Position numbers and translations under genes: made by a program
Source: Mycolicibacillus parakoreensis
Lineage (GTDB): Bacteria > Actinomycetota > Actinomycetes > Mycobacteriales > Mycobacteriaceae
Direction: 5' to 3'
DNA length: 64,000 nucleotides
Assembly: GCF_022370835.2 (NCBI RefSeq)
Contig: NZ_CP092365.1
Span: 992,001-1,056,000 of the forward strand
Shown here: piece by piece, positions 1-9,322 of the stretch
How positions within the stretch are numbered: position 1 is the stretch's first letter
Layout: every line of letters starts with the position of its first letter
Notes under the pieces: generated by a model
The model's database searches: none
What the model saw: the letters and a program-made list of their open reading frames with translations, nothing else
What the model was told of the DNA's origin: nothing

Positions 1-370
1 CGGCGGCCGCGGTCCGCTGCAGCGCCGCCAACGACACCCCGGCGCCGACCCGCACCCGCCGTTCGGTCTCATCGACCGCACTGAGTTCGGTGAGCCGGTC
101 GGTGCAGAGCAGCACGTCGTCGTGGTGCGGCACGGTGCCGGCGACCAGGGAGGTGCGACCGCCCTGCACGGTGACGTGCGCCCCGGACTCCTGGCAGACC
201 TGCAGCACGGCCGCCACCTGGTCGGCGCAGCCCGGGCGCACCAAAGCACTGGCGTGGCCGCGGTACCGACCGGTGTAGTCGACGCTGCGGCCGGCGAGGA
301 CGTCGGCATCGGTGCTCAGGTGCCCGGAGCCGACCACCGACCGCAGCCGGTCGGCCAGGGAGACGCTCAC
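1..370 (-). CDS. FAD-binding oxidoreductase, N-terminal part (runs off window)
   Basis: Partial gene; only the first ~123 residues are inside the window. The reading frame starts at a GTG (VSVSLADRLRSVVG) and contains the N-terminal half of an FAD-binding (PCMH/BBE, FAD_binding_4) domain. A segment reading VTVQGGRTSLVAGTVP resembles the flavin pyrophosphate-binding loop of GlcD/D-lactate dehydrogenase-type flavoproteins, and VRVGAGVSLAALQ the second strand of that fold. It lies 29 bases downstream of lprE on the same strand, so the two may be cotranscribed. The substrate cannot be inferred from this fragment. Confidence 0.7.
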   Translation of the reverse strand, partial: MSVSLADRLRSVVGSGHLSTDADVLAGRSVDYTGRYRGHASALVRPGCADQVAAVLQVCQESGAHVTVQGGRTSLVAGTVPHHDDVLLCTDRLTELSAVDETERRVRVGAGVSLAALQRTAAA

Positions 371-399
371 GTCGTCGGTCTATCACAGCCGGGCGGTAT

Positions 400-981
400 T
401 CACCGCACGCTGTTGGCGATCAACTCCACCCCGTTGCCGTTCCAGCGGAACTTCACCACGCTGTCGAGGCCCGCCAGGCCCGTCGAGTAGGTCAACGCCA
501 CCGTGTCGCCGGTGCACTGTGCGGTGTCGATTCCGGTGAACCCGTAGGTGTCGGGCACCCCCTCCGGGATGAATTTCCCGAGGTGGAACATGACCGCGCG
601 GGTGTTGGGATGCTCGGCATTGGTGTTGGCCGCCACGATCACCGCCGACAGCTGGGCGCACTCGTTGTAGTTGCCGGCCAACGGTTCGGGGTTCCACGGC
701 TGTCCGCTGCGCGGATCGCGGGGCAGCTCCGAGACGGCCCGCGCGACGGTGGGGGCGGCCAGGTTCACCGCGCACGGATCGGCCGGGCCGGGCGGGGGAC
801 TGCTCGACGGGGGACTCGACGACGCCGCGGTCGACGACTCCGGCACCGGCTCGGCGATCGTGGTGGTCGGGGTCGGGGTTTTCGCGACGGTGGAGTCCCC
901 GGACCCGCAGGCGGCCAGCCCCCACGCCAGCAGGATCACGCCCGGCCCCGCTATCCACCGGGAGGATCTGCCCGCAGTCAC
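400..981 (-). CDS. lprE: LppP/LprE-family lipoprotein
   Basis: Secreted lipoprotein of unknown biochemical role. The N-terminus has a short basic segment, a hydrophobic stretch (GPGVILLAWGLAAC) and a lipobox with the acylated Cys at about residue 25. A Thr/Ser/Pro-rich linker (~30-60) follows, then a globular LppP/LprE domain with conserved Cys residues (DPCAV, NECAQ, AQCTGD) that could form disulfides outside the membrane. The start is uncertain: GTG codons at 993, 984 and 981 are all in frame. I use 981 because it gives a typical signal-peptide length of about 193 residues in total. Divergent position next to deaD matches M. tuberculosis Rv1252c/Rv1253 as I recall it. Confidence 0.8.
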   Translation of the reverse strand: MTAGRSSRWIAGPGVILLAWGLAACGSGDSTVAKTPTPTTTIAEPVPESSTAASSSPPSSSPPPGPADPCAVNLAAPTVARAVSELPRDPRSGQPWNPEPLAGNYNECAQLSAVIVAANTNAEHPNTRAVMFHLGKFIPEGVPDTYGFTGIDTAQCTGDTVALTYSTGLAGLDSVVKFRWNGNGVELIANSVR

Positions 982-1126
982 CACATCGGGCACCGTACCG
1001 GCCCCCGTGCGCGGGCGGCGGGAGGCGCGGCCCCGCAGGCCGGTGGTGATCACCACAATCGGCGGCGCCCCCTGCCGACCGCGACCGTCCGACGGCGCAC
1101 CGGCTGCCCGTAGACTGCAAGACGCC

Positions 1127-2881
1127 ATGACCTCCCCCGATAGCGCCGAATCGCCCGCCGCCGAGCCGACCGCGACGGAGCCGAGCGCCGCGTCGCCGCC
1201 CGTGCCGACCTTCGCCGAATTGAACCTGCACCCCGCGGTGCTGCAGGCGGTCACCGATGTCGGCTACGAATCGCCGTCGGCGATCCAGGAGGCGACGATC
1301 CCGGCGTTGATGGCCGGCTCCGACGTGGTCGGTCTGGCCCAGACCGGTACCGGCAAGACCGCGGCGTTCGCCACCCCGATCCTGTCCAAGATCGACACCA
1401 GCGCCAAGACCACCCAGGCCCTGGTGCTCGCCCCCACCCGGGAACTGGCGCTGCAGGTCGCCGAGGCGTTCAGTCGCTACGGTGCGCACCTGTCCGGCCT
1501 CAACGTGCTGCCGATCTACGGCGGCTCCTCCTACGGGGTGCAGTTGGCGGGGCTGCGGCGCGGGGCGCAGGTGGTGGTCGGCACGCCCGGACGCGTCATC
1601 GACCACCTCGAGCGCGGCACGTTGGACCTGTCCCGGGTGGACTATCTGGTGCTCGACGAGGCCGACGAGATGCTGCAGATGGGGTTCGCCGAGGACGTGG
1701 AACGCATCCTCGCCGACACCCCGGAATACCGCCAGGTCGCACTGTTCTCCGCGACGATGCCGCGCGCGATCCGCGCCATCACGGCGAAATACCTGCACGA
1801 CCCGGTCGAGGTCACCGTCAAGGCGAAGACCGCGACCGCGGAGAACATCACCCAGCGCTACATCCAGGTCTCGGGCCCCCGCAAGATGGACGCGCTGACC
1901 CGGGTGCTGGAGGTGGAGCCGTTCGAGGCGATGATCGTGTTCGTCCGCACCAAGCAGGCCACCGAGGAGGTCGCCGAGAAGTTGCGGGCCCGCGGCCTGG
2001 CCGCCGCTGCCATCAACGGCGACATCGTCCAGGCCCAGCGGGAACGCACGATCGGCGCGCTCAAGGACGGCACACTCGACATCCTGGTGGCCACCGACGT
2101 GGCCGCCCGCGGACTCGATGTCGAACGCATCTCCCATGTGCTCAATTACGACATCCCACAGGACACCGAGTCCTACGTGCACCGCATCGGGCGCACCGGA
2201 CGGGCCGGCCGGTCGGGGGCCGCGCTGCTGTTCGTCTCGCCGCGGGAACGTCACTTGCTCAAGGCGATCGAGAAGGCCACCCGCCAGAAGCTCACCGAGG
2301 CACAACTGCCCACCGTGGAGGACGTCAACGCCCAACGCGTTTCGAAGTTCCGGGATTCCATCACCGACACCCTCGCCGCGCCGGGGCTGGATCTGTTCCG
2401 CAGCCTGATCGAGGACTACGAACGCGACCACGACGTTCCGCTGGCCGACATCGCGGCCGCGTTGGCGCTGCAGTCACGCAACGGCGACGAGTTTTTGATG
2501 GTGGAGCCGCCACCGGAGAAGCGCCGCGAGCGACGAGATCGGAAAACCGAGCGGGACAGCAGAACCGGGCGCCACACCGGGCCGCGTTCCGGGTTCGCCA
2601 CCTACCGGATCGCGGTCGGCAAGCGCCACAAGATCGGGCCGGGCGCGATCGTCGGCGCCATCGCCAACGAAGGAGGGCTGCAGCGCAGCGACTTCGGGCA
2701 CATCAGCATCCACCCGAACTTCTCGCTGGTGGAGTTGCCGGCCAAACTGCCGCGGAAGACCTTCAAGGCATTGGAGAACACCCGTATCTCCGGGGTGCTG
2801 ATCAATCTGCAGCCCGACCGCGCGCCGGGGAAGTCGGGTCGTCGCGACCCGGCCAAGCCGCGCCGGAAGCCCACCGAATGA
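1127..2881 (+). CDS. deaD: DEAD-box RNA helicase DeaD/CsdA
   Basis: ATP-dependent RNA helicase, 584 residues, likely acting in cold-related ribosome assembly and mRNA decay. Visible motifs in order: Q-motif region (~47-54), motif I AQTGTGKT (71-78), PTRELA (103-108), TPGR (153-156), DEAD (177-180), SAT (208-210) and HRIGRTGR (352-359). A basic linker (~480-500) and a C-terminal DbpA-type RNA-binding domain (GFATYRIAVGKRHKIGPGAIVGAI onward) follow, then a basic tail. The ATG at 1127 is preceded by a -10-like TAGACT at 1111-1116, implying a very short 5' leader. The open frame continues upstream to 671 only because GC-rich DNA lacks stops; that part is antisense to lprE. The stop overlaps the next start (ATGA). 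Confidence 0.95.
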   Translation: MTSPDSAESPAAEPTATEPSAASPPVPTFAELNLHPAVLQAVTDVGYESPSAIQEATIPALMAGSDVVGLAQTGTGKTAAFATPILSKIDTSAKTTQALVLAPTRELALQVAEAFSRYGAHLSGLNVLPIYGGSSYGVQLAGLRRGAQVVVGTPGRVIDHLERGTLDLSRVDYLVLDEADEMLQMGFAEDVERILADTPEYRQVALFSATMPRAIRAITAKYLHDPVEVTVKAKTATAENITQRYIQVSGPRKMDALTRVLEVEPFEAMIVFVRTKQATEEVAEKLRARGLAAAAINGDIVQAQRERTIGALKDGTLDILVATDVAARGLDVERISHVLNYDIPQDTESYVHRIGRTGRAGRSGAALLFVSPRERHLLKAIEKATRQKLTEAQLPTVEDVNAQRVSKFRDSITDTLAAPGLDLFRSLIEDYERDHDVPLADIAAALALQSRNGDEFLMVEPPPEKRRERRDRKTERDSRTGRHTGPRSGFATYRIAVGKRHKIGPGAIVGAIANEGGLQRSDFGHISIHPNFSLVELPAKLPRKTFKALENTRISGVLINLQPDRAPGKSGRRDPAKPRRKPTE

Positions 2882-4050
2882 TCGTCTCCCGCGATATGCC
2901 CGCCCAGGGCGGGCTCGAGCAGATCCCCAGCGGTTACCGTGTCGAGTCGCTCACCGGGATCCGCGCGGTCGCCGCCCTGCTGGTGGTCTGCACCCACGCC
3001 GCGTTCACCACCGGCAAGTATCCGGAAGGCTATTTCGGGGCGTTCTGGTCGCGCACCGAGATCGGCGTGCCGATCTTCTTCGTGCTCTCCGGTTTCCTGT
3101 TGTTCCGCCCGTGGGTCCAGGCCAGCCGGCACGGACGCGCGGGCCCGTCGTTGCGCCGCTACGCCCGCCACCGCGTGCGGCGCATCATGCCCGCCTACGT
3201 CGTCACCGTGCTCGCCGCCTACGCGGTCTACCACTTCCGTACCGCCGGACCCAACCCGGGGCACACCGTCGCGGGGCTGTTGCGCAACCTGACGCTGACC
3301 CAGATCTACACCGACAACTACGTCTACTCCTACCTGCACCAGGGGTTGACCCAGATGTGGAGCCTGGCTGTGGAAGTCGGCTTCTACGCGGCGTTGCCGT
3401 TGCTGGCCTACGTGCTGCTGGTGCTGCTGTGCCGGCGCCGGTGGCGGCCGGATCTGCTGCTGGCCGGTTTGGCGGTCGCCGCGGCGGTGAGCCCGGCCTG
3501 GCTGATCCTGGTGCACAGCGTCGACTGGCTGCCCGACGGGGCGCGACTGTGGCCACCGGCGTACCTGATGTGGTTCGTGGCCGGCATGGTGTTGACGGTG
3601 CTGCAGGCCCTCGAGGTACGGGTGTACGGGTTCGCGGTGATCCCGCTGGCGGTCGTGTGCTACGTCATCGCCGCCACCCCGATCGCCGGGGAGCCGACGA
3701 CGTCGCCGCGCGAATTGATCCAGGCGTTGGTCAAAGTGGTGTTCTACGCGGTGATCGCCGCGTTGGCGGTGGCGCCGTTGGCGCTGGGCGACCGCGGTTG
3801 GTACGCCCGGGCGCTGGGCACCCGTCCGATGGTGTGGCTCGGGGAGATCTCCTACGAGATCTTCCTGATCCACATGGTGTTGATGGAGATCGCCATGGTC
3901 GACGTGCTGCACTGGCAGATCTGGACCGGGTCGATGTGGGTGCTCTTCGCGGTCACCGTGGTGCTCACGGTGCCGTTGGCCTGGCTGTTGCACTACCTCA
4001 CCTGGGATCTGCCGGCGCGGCGGCGCGCGCGACGGCAGCGGCCACGGTGA
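2878..4050 (+). CDS. Membrane acyltransferase 3 family protein (OafA/YrhL type)
   Basis: Integral membrane O-acyltransferase of 390 residues, orthologous by position to Rv1254. The N-terminus carries the family hallmark: an Arg followed by a hydrophobic helix and catalytic-type His (IRAVAALLVVCTH, His about 40), then GVPIFFVLSGFLLFRPW. Around ten hydrophobic segments follow, with an IHMVLMEIA helix near the C-terminus and a short Arg-rich tail on the cytoplasmic side. Family members transfer acetyl or other acyl groups to glycans or lipids at the membrane; the acceptor here is unknown. The start overlaps the deaD stop by 4 bases, suggesting translational coupling. It ends one base before the convergent tetR gene. 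Confidence 0.88.
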   Translation: MIVSRDMPAQGGLEQIPSGYRVESLTGIRAVAALLVVCTHAAFTTGKYPEGYFGAFWSRTEIGVPIFFVLSGFLLFRPWVQASRHGRAGPSLRRYARHRVRRIMPAYVVTVLAAYAVYHFRTAGPNPGHTVAGLLRNLTLTQIYTDNYVYSYLHQGLTQMWSLAVEVGFYAALPLLAYVLLVLLCRRRWRPDLLLAGLAVAAAVSPAWLILVHSVDWLPDGARLWPPAYLMWFVAGMVLTVLQALEVRVYGFAVIPLAVVCYVIAATPIAGEPTTSPRELIQALVKVVFYAVIAALAVAPLALGDRGWYARALGTRPMVWLGEISYEIFLIHMVLMEIAMVDVLHWQIWTGSMWVLFAVTVVLTVPLAWLLHYLTWDLPARRRARRQRPR

Positions 4051-4051
4051 G

Positions 4052-4651
4052 TCAGCCGCGCCGGACCGACGGCACCACCAGCGGCGCGACGAACTCGGTG
4101 AGCATGGCGGCCTCCTCGGCCTCATCGCGGCCGGGGAAGACCAGCAGGGAGGTCATCACCCGCACCACCCAGCGGGCGCGTCGCTGCGCGTCGGGGCCCA
4201 TCGGAGCGGCATCCGGCTGTAACTGCTCCAGGAATGCCGCGACCATCGCGATGATCACCTCGGACCGATCGGCCATCTCACCGCCGAGCGGTCCGGTGCG
4301 GGCGAACCAGGAACTCAGGGCGGGGTCGCGGCGCACCAGTGCGATCGCCTCGGTCATTCCGCTCACCAGTCGCGTGCGCGGGTCGGTGATTTCGGCGAGG
4401 CGCTCGGTGAGCAGTCGATTCAGTGCCCGGGCCTCCCGGTGCACATAGGCGCGGTGCAAAGCCTCCCGGTTCTCGAAATAACGGTAGACGGTCGCGCGTG
4501 AACACCCTGCGGCCCGGGCGATCTCGTTCATGCCGACGGTCTCGGGGTCGTGGCCGGTGAACAACGTCGCGGCGGCGTCCAGGATGCGCTCGGCGGCCAC
4601 CTCGCTGCGCCGGTCGGCCAGCCAGCCCCGGGCGCGGGGAGCGGGGGCCAT
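4052..4651 (-). CDS. TetR/AcrR-family transcriptional regulator
   Basis: 199-residue repressor-type protein. The N-terminal DNA-binding domain contains the TetR signature: AAERILDAAATLF (~20-31), then the helix-turn-helix NEIARAAGCSRATVYRYFENREAL (~42-65). The C-terminal ligand domain is alpha-helical and not assignable to a ligand. The ATG at 4651 overlaps the cyp130 stop by one base (TGATG), so it is translated with the P450 in one operon. This matches the Rv1255c-cyp130 pairing. The simplest inference is that it autoregulates the operon by binding the promoter region upstream of cyp130 around 5890-5918, and that a P450 substrate or related molecule is the inducer. Confidence 0.9.
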   Translation of the reverse strand: MAPAPRARGWLADRRSEVAAERILDAAATLFTGHDPETVGMNEIARAAGCSRATVYRYFENREALHRAYVHREARALNRLLTERLAEITDPRTRLVSGMTEAIALVRRDPALSSWFARTGPLGGEMADRSEVIIAMVAAFLEQLQPDAAPMGPDAQRRARWVVRVMTSLLVFPGRDEAEEAAMLTEFVAPLVVPSVRRG

Positions 4652-5883
4652 CACGGGGTGAACGGCATCGACAGCGGCCGGCGCACGTAGCTGCCGCCGG
4701 CCCACTCGATGCCCGCCTCGTCGACGGTGAACTCCGGGCAGCGAGCCAGCAGTTCCTCCAGTGCCACCCGTGCCTGCATGCGGGCCGCCTGATTGCCGAT
4801 GCAGTGGTGAGCGCCGTAGCCGAAGCTCAAGATCTGCGTGGGTTTGCGCCCGACGTCGAGTTCCTCGGCGTCGGGACCGAATCGTCGTTGGTCGCGGTTG
4901 GCCGAGGCGTAGAGCAGCAGTACCTTGCGGCCCGTCGGGATCGTGGTGCCCTCGATCGTGACGTCACGGGTGGCGGTGCGGCACAACCCCTGGACCGGGG
5001 AGGTCAGCCGCAGCAACTCCTCGACCGCGTCGCGGATCGCCGGCGGATCGGCGACGAGCTGCCGCCGCTGCTCGGGATGGGTGTGCAGCAGTTGCGCCGA
5101 ACCGCCCAGCATCCCGGTGGTGGTGTCGTTGCCGCCGGTGACCATGGTGAACGCGAACGCGAGGATCGCGAACACCCCGGCGTGGTCGTCGGGGTCGGCG
5201 CCGAGCCCGGCCGCGACCAGATGCGAGATCGTGTCGTCACCGGCGTCGGTGCGGCGTCGGTCGATGAGCCCGGCGAAGTAGCCGGTCATCTCGCCGACCG
5301 CGCCGCTGGCGCTGGCCACCCCGTCGGGCCGGGTGGTCGCCGCGACGATCGCGTCGGTCCAGCCGTCGAACTGTCGGCGGTCGGCCTCGGGCACTCCGAG
5401 GAAATGCGCCACGACCATCGACGGCAGCGGTTTGAACACCTCGGTGACCAGGTCGCCACCGCCGGCGGCGCGCAACCGCTCGAGACGCTCCACCACGAAG
5501 GCCCGCACCGCCGGTTCCAGCGCCGCGACTCGGCCCGGCGTGAACGCCCGTGCCACCAGCTTGCGGAATTCGGTGTGCCGGGGCGGGTCCTGCATGACCA
5601 TCGGCGGGTTGTCGGCCAGTCCGATCATGTCCAGTTCGCCGTCGTTGACGGTCAGTCCTTGTGCCGAGGAGAACGTCTCGTGGTCGCGCGCGGCCTCCCA
5701 GACGTCGCCGTGACGTGACAACACGTAATAGTCGGCCGGGCCGGCGGAGCCGCTGCCGTCGGTGACGTGGTGAACCGGGTCGTGGTCACGCAACGCGCGA
5801 TAGCAGGGCCACGGGTCCGCCCAGGTGTCGGCGTCGAACAGCTGAAACGCCGGCGGCAACGTGTGAGACAGTTGAGCAGCCAT
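4651..5883 (-). CDS. cyp130: Cytochrome P450 CYP130-like
   Basis: 410-residue soluble bacterial P450. The heme-binding loop FGYGAHHCIGNQAARM places the thiolate Cys at about residue 361. The K-helix ExxR is visible in AVEELLRLTSP. The I-helix reads FTMVTGGNDTTTG, with Gly where most P450s have Ala before Gly, an oddity I remember for M. tuberculosis CYP130. The physiological substrate is not known. The gene has a near-consensus promoter with no room for a leader, and is followed by a one-base-overlapping TetR gene. Redox partners are not encoded nearby. Confidence 0.92.
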   Translation of the reverse strand: MAAQLSHTLPPAFQLFDADTWADPWPCYRALRDHDPVHHVTDGSGSAGPADYYVLSRHGDVWEAARDHETFSSAQGLTVNDGELDMIGLADNPPMVMQDPPRHTEFRKLVARAFTPGRVAALEPAVRAFVVERLERLRAAGGGDLVTEVFKPLPSMVVAHFLGVPEADRRQFDGWTDAIVAATTRPDGVASASGAVGEMTGYFAGLIDRRRTDAGDDTISHLVAAGLGADPDDHAGVFAILAFAFTMVTGGNDTTTGMLGGSAQLLHTHPEQRRQLVADPPAIRDAVEELLRLTSPVQGLCRTATRDVTIEGTTIPTGRKVLLLYASANRDQRRFGPDAEELDVGRKPTQILSFGYGAHHCIGNQAARMQARVALEELLARCPEFTVDEAGIEWAGGSYVRRPLSMPFTP

Positions 5884-5889
5884 GTCTCA

Positions 5890-5918
5890 TTGATAGAACA
5901 CGTGCGCCTATGTGTCAA
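5890..5918 (-). promoter_or_regulatory. Promoter of cyp130-tetR, predicted leaderless
   Basis: On the minus strand TTGACA (5918-5913) is followed by exactly 17 bases and then TATCAA (5895-5890). The cyp130 ATG begins only 6 bases after the -10, so transcription should start at or next to the A of the start codon, giving a leaderless mRNA. The spacer contains ACAC...GTGT half-sites facing each other (ACAC at 5898-5901, GTGT at 5912-5915) and a CACGTG hexamer at 5899-5904. This is a reasonable place for TetR-family binding, though no operator is proven. Confidence 0.65.
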
Positions 5919-5931
5919 CCGCTGGTGATGG

Positions 5932-7329
5932 TCAGATCGCCGCCCCCGGATTGAGGATCCCGGCCGGGTCGAGGGCGTCTTTGATGCGCCGGTTGAGCGC
6001 CATCACCTCCTCGCCGAGTTGATCGCCGAGCCACGGCCGCTTCAGCCGGCCCACGCCGTGTTCGCCGGTGATGGTGCCGCCCAGCGACAACGCGAGTTCC
6101 ATGATCTGGCCGTAGGCCACCTGGGCGCGACGGGTGTTCTCGGCGTCGGCCGGGTCGTGCACGATCAGCGGATGGGTGTTGCCGTCGCCGGCGTGGGCGA
6201 TCACCGAGATCAACACTTGCTGCTCGGCGGCGATCTGTTCGATCCCGACGACCAGGTCGGCCAGCGCGGGCAGCGGAACCCCCACGTCCTCCAACAGCAG
6301 CGGGCCCTTGGCCTCCACGGCCGGGATCGCGTAGCGCCGCGCCGCGATGAACTCCTCACCTTCGGTGGGGTCGTCGGTGGAGAACACCTCCTTGGCGCCG
6401 TGCTCGGTGAACACCGAGCCGATCAGCGCGATGTCCTCGGAGCCGGCGGCGCCGCGCTCGTCGGAGGCGGCCACCAGCATCGCCGCCGCGTCGCGGTCCA
6501 GGCCCATCCGCAGTTTGTCCTCGACCGCGTTGACCGCCGCCGCGTCCATGAACTCCAGCATCGCCGGACGCATCCGGCCGGCCACCTCCAGAACCGCCTC
6601 GCAGGCCTGCCGCACCGAGGCGAAGGTCGCCACCACCACACACGACGGGGGTTGCGCCGGCAGCAACCGCAGCGTGGCCTCGGTGACCACGCCCAGCGCC
6701 CCCTCGGAGCCGACGAACAGTCGGGTCAGCGAGAACCCGGCCACATCCTTGAGCCGGGGCCCCCCGAGGCGCACCGCGGTGCCGTCGGCCAGAACCACCT
6801 CCACCCCCAGCACGTAGTCGGTGGTGACGCCGTACTTCACACAGCACAGCCCGCCGGCGTTGGTGGCGATATTGCCGCCGATGCTGCAGATCTCGAACGA
6901 CGACGGGTCCGGCGGGTACCACAGCCCGTGCTCGGCGACCGCCTTTTTCACCTCGGCGTTGAGCAGTCCAGGCTGACACACCGCGGTCTGGGTGACCGGG
7001 TCGACGGTGATGGCCCGCATCTTCTCCGTCGACAGCACGATCCCGCCGTCGACGGCGGTGGCGCCGCCGGAGAGCCCGGTGCCCGCACCGCGGGTGATCA
7101 CCGGCACCCGATGGGCGCTGGCCCAGCGCAGGACCGTCTGCACCTCATCGGTGCGGTGCGGTCGGACCACCGCCAGCGGTGTGCCGGCGGCGGAATCCAG
7201 GGCCCGATCCTGGCGGTAGCCCTCGGTGATGGTCGGGTCGGTGACCACCATGCCGTCCGGTAGCGCGGCGACCAACTCGGCCACGACGTCGGCGGTGTCC
7301 GCGGCCCCCGCAGGCCCTGCAGTGCTCAT
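5932..7329 (-). CDS. FAD-linked oxidase, GlcD/D-lactate dehydrogenase type
   Basis: 465-residue flavoprotein oxidising a 2-hydroxy acid such as glycolate or D-lactate, probably passing electrons to the respiratory chain; the substrate is not determinable here. The N-terminal FAD-binding domain shows [14 protein letters not shown] (~79-92) and [12 protein letters not shown] (~143-154). The C-terminal FAD_oxidase_C domain shows [10 protein letters not shown] and GEHGVGRLK, the paired motifs of this family. It corresponds to Rv1257c by position. The start ATG at 7329 has a purine-rich GGAGGAAAC just upstream. It is divergent from udgB and sits 48 bases upstream of cyp130, separated from it by the cyp130 promoter. 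Confidence 0.88.
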   Translation of the reverse strand: MSTAGPAGAADTADVVAELVAALPDGMVVTDPTITEGYRQDRALDSAAGTPLAVVRPHRTDEVQTVLRWASAHRVPVITRGAGTGLSGGATAVDGGIVLSTEKMRAITVDPVTQTAVCQPGLLNAEVKKAVAEHGLWYPPDPSSFEICSIGGNIATNAGGLCCVKYGVTTDYVLGVEVVLADGTAVRLGGPRLKDVAGFSLTRLFVGSEGALGVVTEATLRLLPAQPPSCVVVATFASVRQACEAVLEVAGRMRPAMLEFMDAAAVNAVEDKLRMGLDRDAAAMLVAASDERGAAGSEDIALIGSVFTEHGAKEVFSTDDPTEGEEFIAARRYAIPAVEAKGPLLLEDVGVPLPALADLVVGIEQIAAEQQVLISVIAHAGDGNTHPLIVHDPADAENTRRAQVAYGQIMELALSLGGTITGEHGVGRLKRPWLGDQLGEEVMALNRRIKDALDPAGILNPGAAI

Positions 7330-7410
7330 GTGTTTCCTCCAGCGGTGTCCGCTCCGATCGTACGGTCGGTCGGGTTTCGGCCTGCCCGGTTCGCCGGGCA
7401 CGATGGGCAG

Positions 7411-8247
7411 GTGCTCCCACATCCTCGAACCGGTCGCCTCTTCGATTCCCCGGTCCCCGCCGGTGGCGGGTGGCCCGGAGATCCGGCCACCGCGGCCACG
7501 GCGGTCGCCGAGACCGTCGAGCGGGTCGTCGAGTTGGCGGCAGGCGCCGAGTCACTGGCAGAACTCGACGCCGCGGTCAGTGTGTGCCGCGCCTGCCCGC
7601 GGCTGGTGCAGTGGCGTGAACAGGTCGCGGTGGAAAAACGCCGGGCCTTCGCCGGTGAGCCGTACTGGGGGCGCCCGGTGCCCAGCTGGGGGGCGGCGCG
7701 GCCGCGGATCCTGGTCGTCGGGCTGGCGCCGGCCGCCCACGGCGCCAACCGCACCGGACGGATGTTCACCGGGGACCGATCCGGTGACCAACTGTATGCC
7801 GCGCTGCACCGCGCCGGGCTGGTCAACCAGCCGACCAGTGTCGACGCCGCCGACGGACTGCACACCGACTCCGTGCGGATCATCGCGCCGGTGCACTGCG
7901 CACCGCCGGGCAATGCACCGAGCACCGTCGAACGCAACACCTGTCTGCCGTGGCTGCACGCGGAATGGCGGCTGATCGCCCCGCATGTGCGGGTGATCAT
8001 CCCGCTGGGCGGCTTCGCCTGGCAGATCGCGGTGCGGCTGCTGGCCGAGCAGATCACGGCCAAACCCAAACCCAAATTCGGCCACGGTGCGACGGTGACG
8101 CTGACCTCGGGGGCCACCCTGCTCGGCTGCTTCCACCCCAGCCAGCAGAACATGTTCACCGGCCGGCTCACCCCGGCCATGCTCGACGACATCTTCACCC
8201 GGGCGGCCCGGCTGTCGGGAACGTCTCGGCCCGACCCGGCGTTGTAG
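7411..8247 (+). CDS. udgB: Type-5 uracil-DNA glycosylase UdgB
   Basis: Base-excision repair enzyme removing uracil, hypoxanthine and related lesions from DNA. The protein (278 residues from the GTG at 7411) carries motif [22 protein letters not shown] and motif [12 protein letters not shown]. The four Cys expected to bind a 4Fe-4S cluster are in VCRACPRL (two), HCAPPGN and NTCLPW. The start was chosen because the following residues ([17 protein letters not shown]) match the recalled N-terminus of Rv1259; the frame stays open upstream without an obvious ribosome site. The next gene follows after 6 bases. Confidence 0.92.
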   Translation: MLPHPRTGRLFDSPVPAGGGWPGDPATAATAVAETVERVVELAAGAESLAELDAAVSVCRACPRLVQWREQVAVEKRRAFAGEPYWGRPVPSWGAARPRILVVGLAPAAHGANRTGRMFTGDRSGDQLYAALHRAGLVNQPTSVDAADGLHTDSVRIIAPVHCAPPGNAPSTVERNTCLPWLHAEWRLIAPHVRVIIPLGGFAWQIAVRLLAEQITAKPKPKFGHGATVTLTSGATLLGCFHPSQQNMFTGRLTPAMLDDIFTRAARLSGTSRPDPAL

Positions 8248-8253
8248 GCAGTC

Positions 8254-9303
8254 GTGCGTCTCTCCGTCCTCGATCTGATCCCGGTTCGTACCGACCAGGC
8301 CACCGCCGACGCGTTGGCCGCCACCGTCCGGTTGGCTCAGGTGGCCGATCGGCTCGGCTACACCCGCTACTGGGTGGCCGAACACCACAACATGCCCTCG
8401 GTCGCCGCGACCAGCCCACCGGTGGTGCTGGGATATCTGGCCGGCCAGACCGCCGAGCTGCGGCTCGGCTCGGGCGGGGTGATGCTGCCCAACCATGCGC
8501 CGCTGGCGGTGGCCGAACAGTTCGCGCTGCTCGAGGCCGCCGCGCCCGGGCGCATCGATCTGGGCATCGGCCGCGCCCCCGGCAGCGACCCGGTGACCTC
8601 GATGGCGCTGCGCGGCTGGAGCGGACGCGACGCCGCGGCGCTGGACTCCGACATCGCGAACTTCCCGGACTACCTCGACCAGGTGCGCGCCATGATGAGC
8701 CGGCGCGGGGTGCGCGTGGCGATCCCCGACCGCGACTACACCCTGAGGGCCACCCCCGCCGCGCGCGGCGAACCGGTGCTGTGGCTGCTGGGGTCCTCGC
8801 TCTACTCGGCACGACTGGCGGCCGCCAAGGGGCTGCCCTACGTGTTCGCCCACCATTTCTCCGGGCGTGGCACCGCCGAGGCGCTGCAGGTGTACCGCAG
8901 TCAGTTCCGGCCCAGCGCGTGGTGCGGCGAACCCCGGACGTTCCTCACCGCCAACGCCTCGGTGGCGCCGACCCGGGCCGAAGCCGAGGAGTTGCTGTTG
9001 CCGAACCTGCAGATGATGGCGCGGCTACGCACCGGGGAGGCGCTCGGGGCCCTCGACGTGGTCGAAGACGCCCAGGATGCGCATCTCTCGCAGGCCCAGC
9101 AGCGGATCGTGGCGGCCGGTTTGGCGCGCGCTGTCGTCGGCGCACCCGCGGAGGCCGCCGATCAGGTGCGTCGGCTCGCCGACGAATTCGACGTCGACGA
9201 GGTCATGATCAGCCCGGCCGCCTCGGTGCGCCGCGGCACCGACCCGGCCACCAGCCCCGGTCGGGAGCGCACCCTGGAGCTTTTGGCCCACGAATTGCTG
9301 TGA
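8254..9303 (+). CDS. LLM-class flavin-dependent oxidoreductase (luciferase-like)
   Basis: 349-residue TIM-barrel flavoprotein of the bacterial luciferase-like group. Typical segments are LGYTRYWVAEHHN (~35-47), a LRLGSGGVMLPNHAPLAVAEQFA strand-helix, and GRIDLGIGRAPGSD. The C-terminal PAEAADQVRRLADEFDVDEVMISP pattern is usual for the alkanal-monooxygenase-type (YhbW/MsnO8-like) subgroup. It could use FMN or F420; the substrate is unknown. The GTG start lies 6 bases after udgB, so the two genes are probably cotranscribed without obvious functional linkage. It converges with the Ddn-like gene. Confidence 0.85.
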   Translation: MRLSVLDLIPVRTDQATADALAATVRLAQVADRLGYTRYWVAEHHNMPSVAATSPPVVLGYLAGQTAELRLGSGGVMLPNHAPLAVAEQFALLEAAAPGRIDLGIGRAPGSDPVTSMALRGWSGRDAAALDSDIANFPDYLDQVRAMMSRRGVRVAIPDRDYTLRATPAARGEPVLWLLGSSLYSARLAAAKGLPYVFAHHFSGRGTAEALQVYRSQFRPSAWCGEPRTFLTANASVAPTRAEAEELLLPNLQMMARLRTGEALGALDVVEDAQDAHLSQAQQRIVAAGLARAVVGAPAEAADQVRRLADEFDVDEVMISPAASVRRGTDPATSPGRERTLELLAHELL

Positions 9304-9322
9304 GGGTAGGGCGAATACCGGG

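Noticed and set aside
383..2431. Very long open frame antisense to lprE/deaD
   Set aside because: Arg/Gly/His-rich translation typical of the shadow frame of a GC-rich gene; deaD motifs are clear on the plus strand.
2602..4125. 507-codon open frame antisense to the deaD end and acyltransferase
   Set aside because: His/Arg/Gln-rich composition, no domain, opposite two genes with clear motifs.
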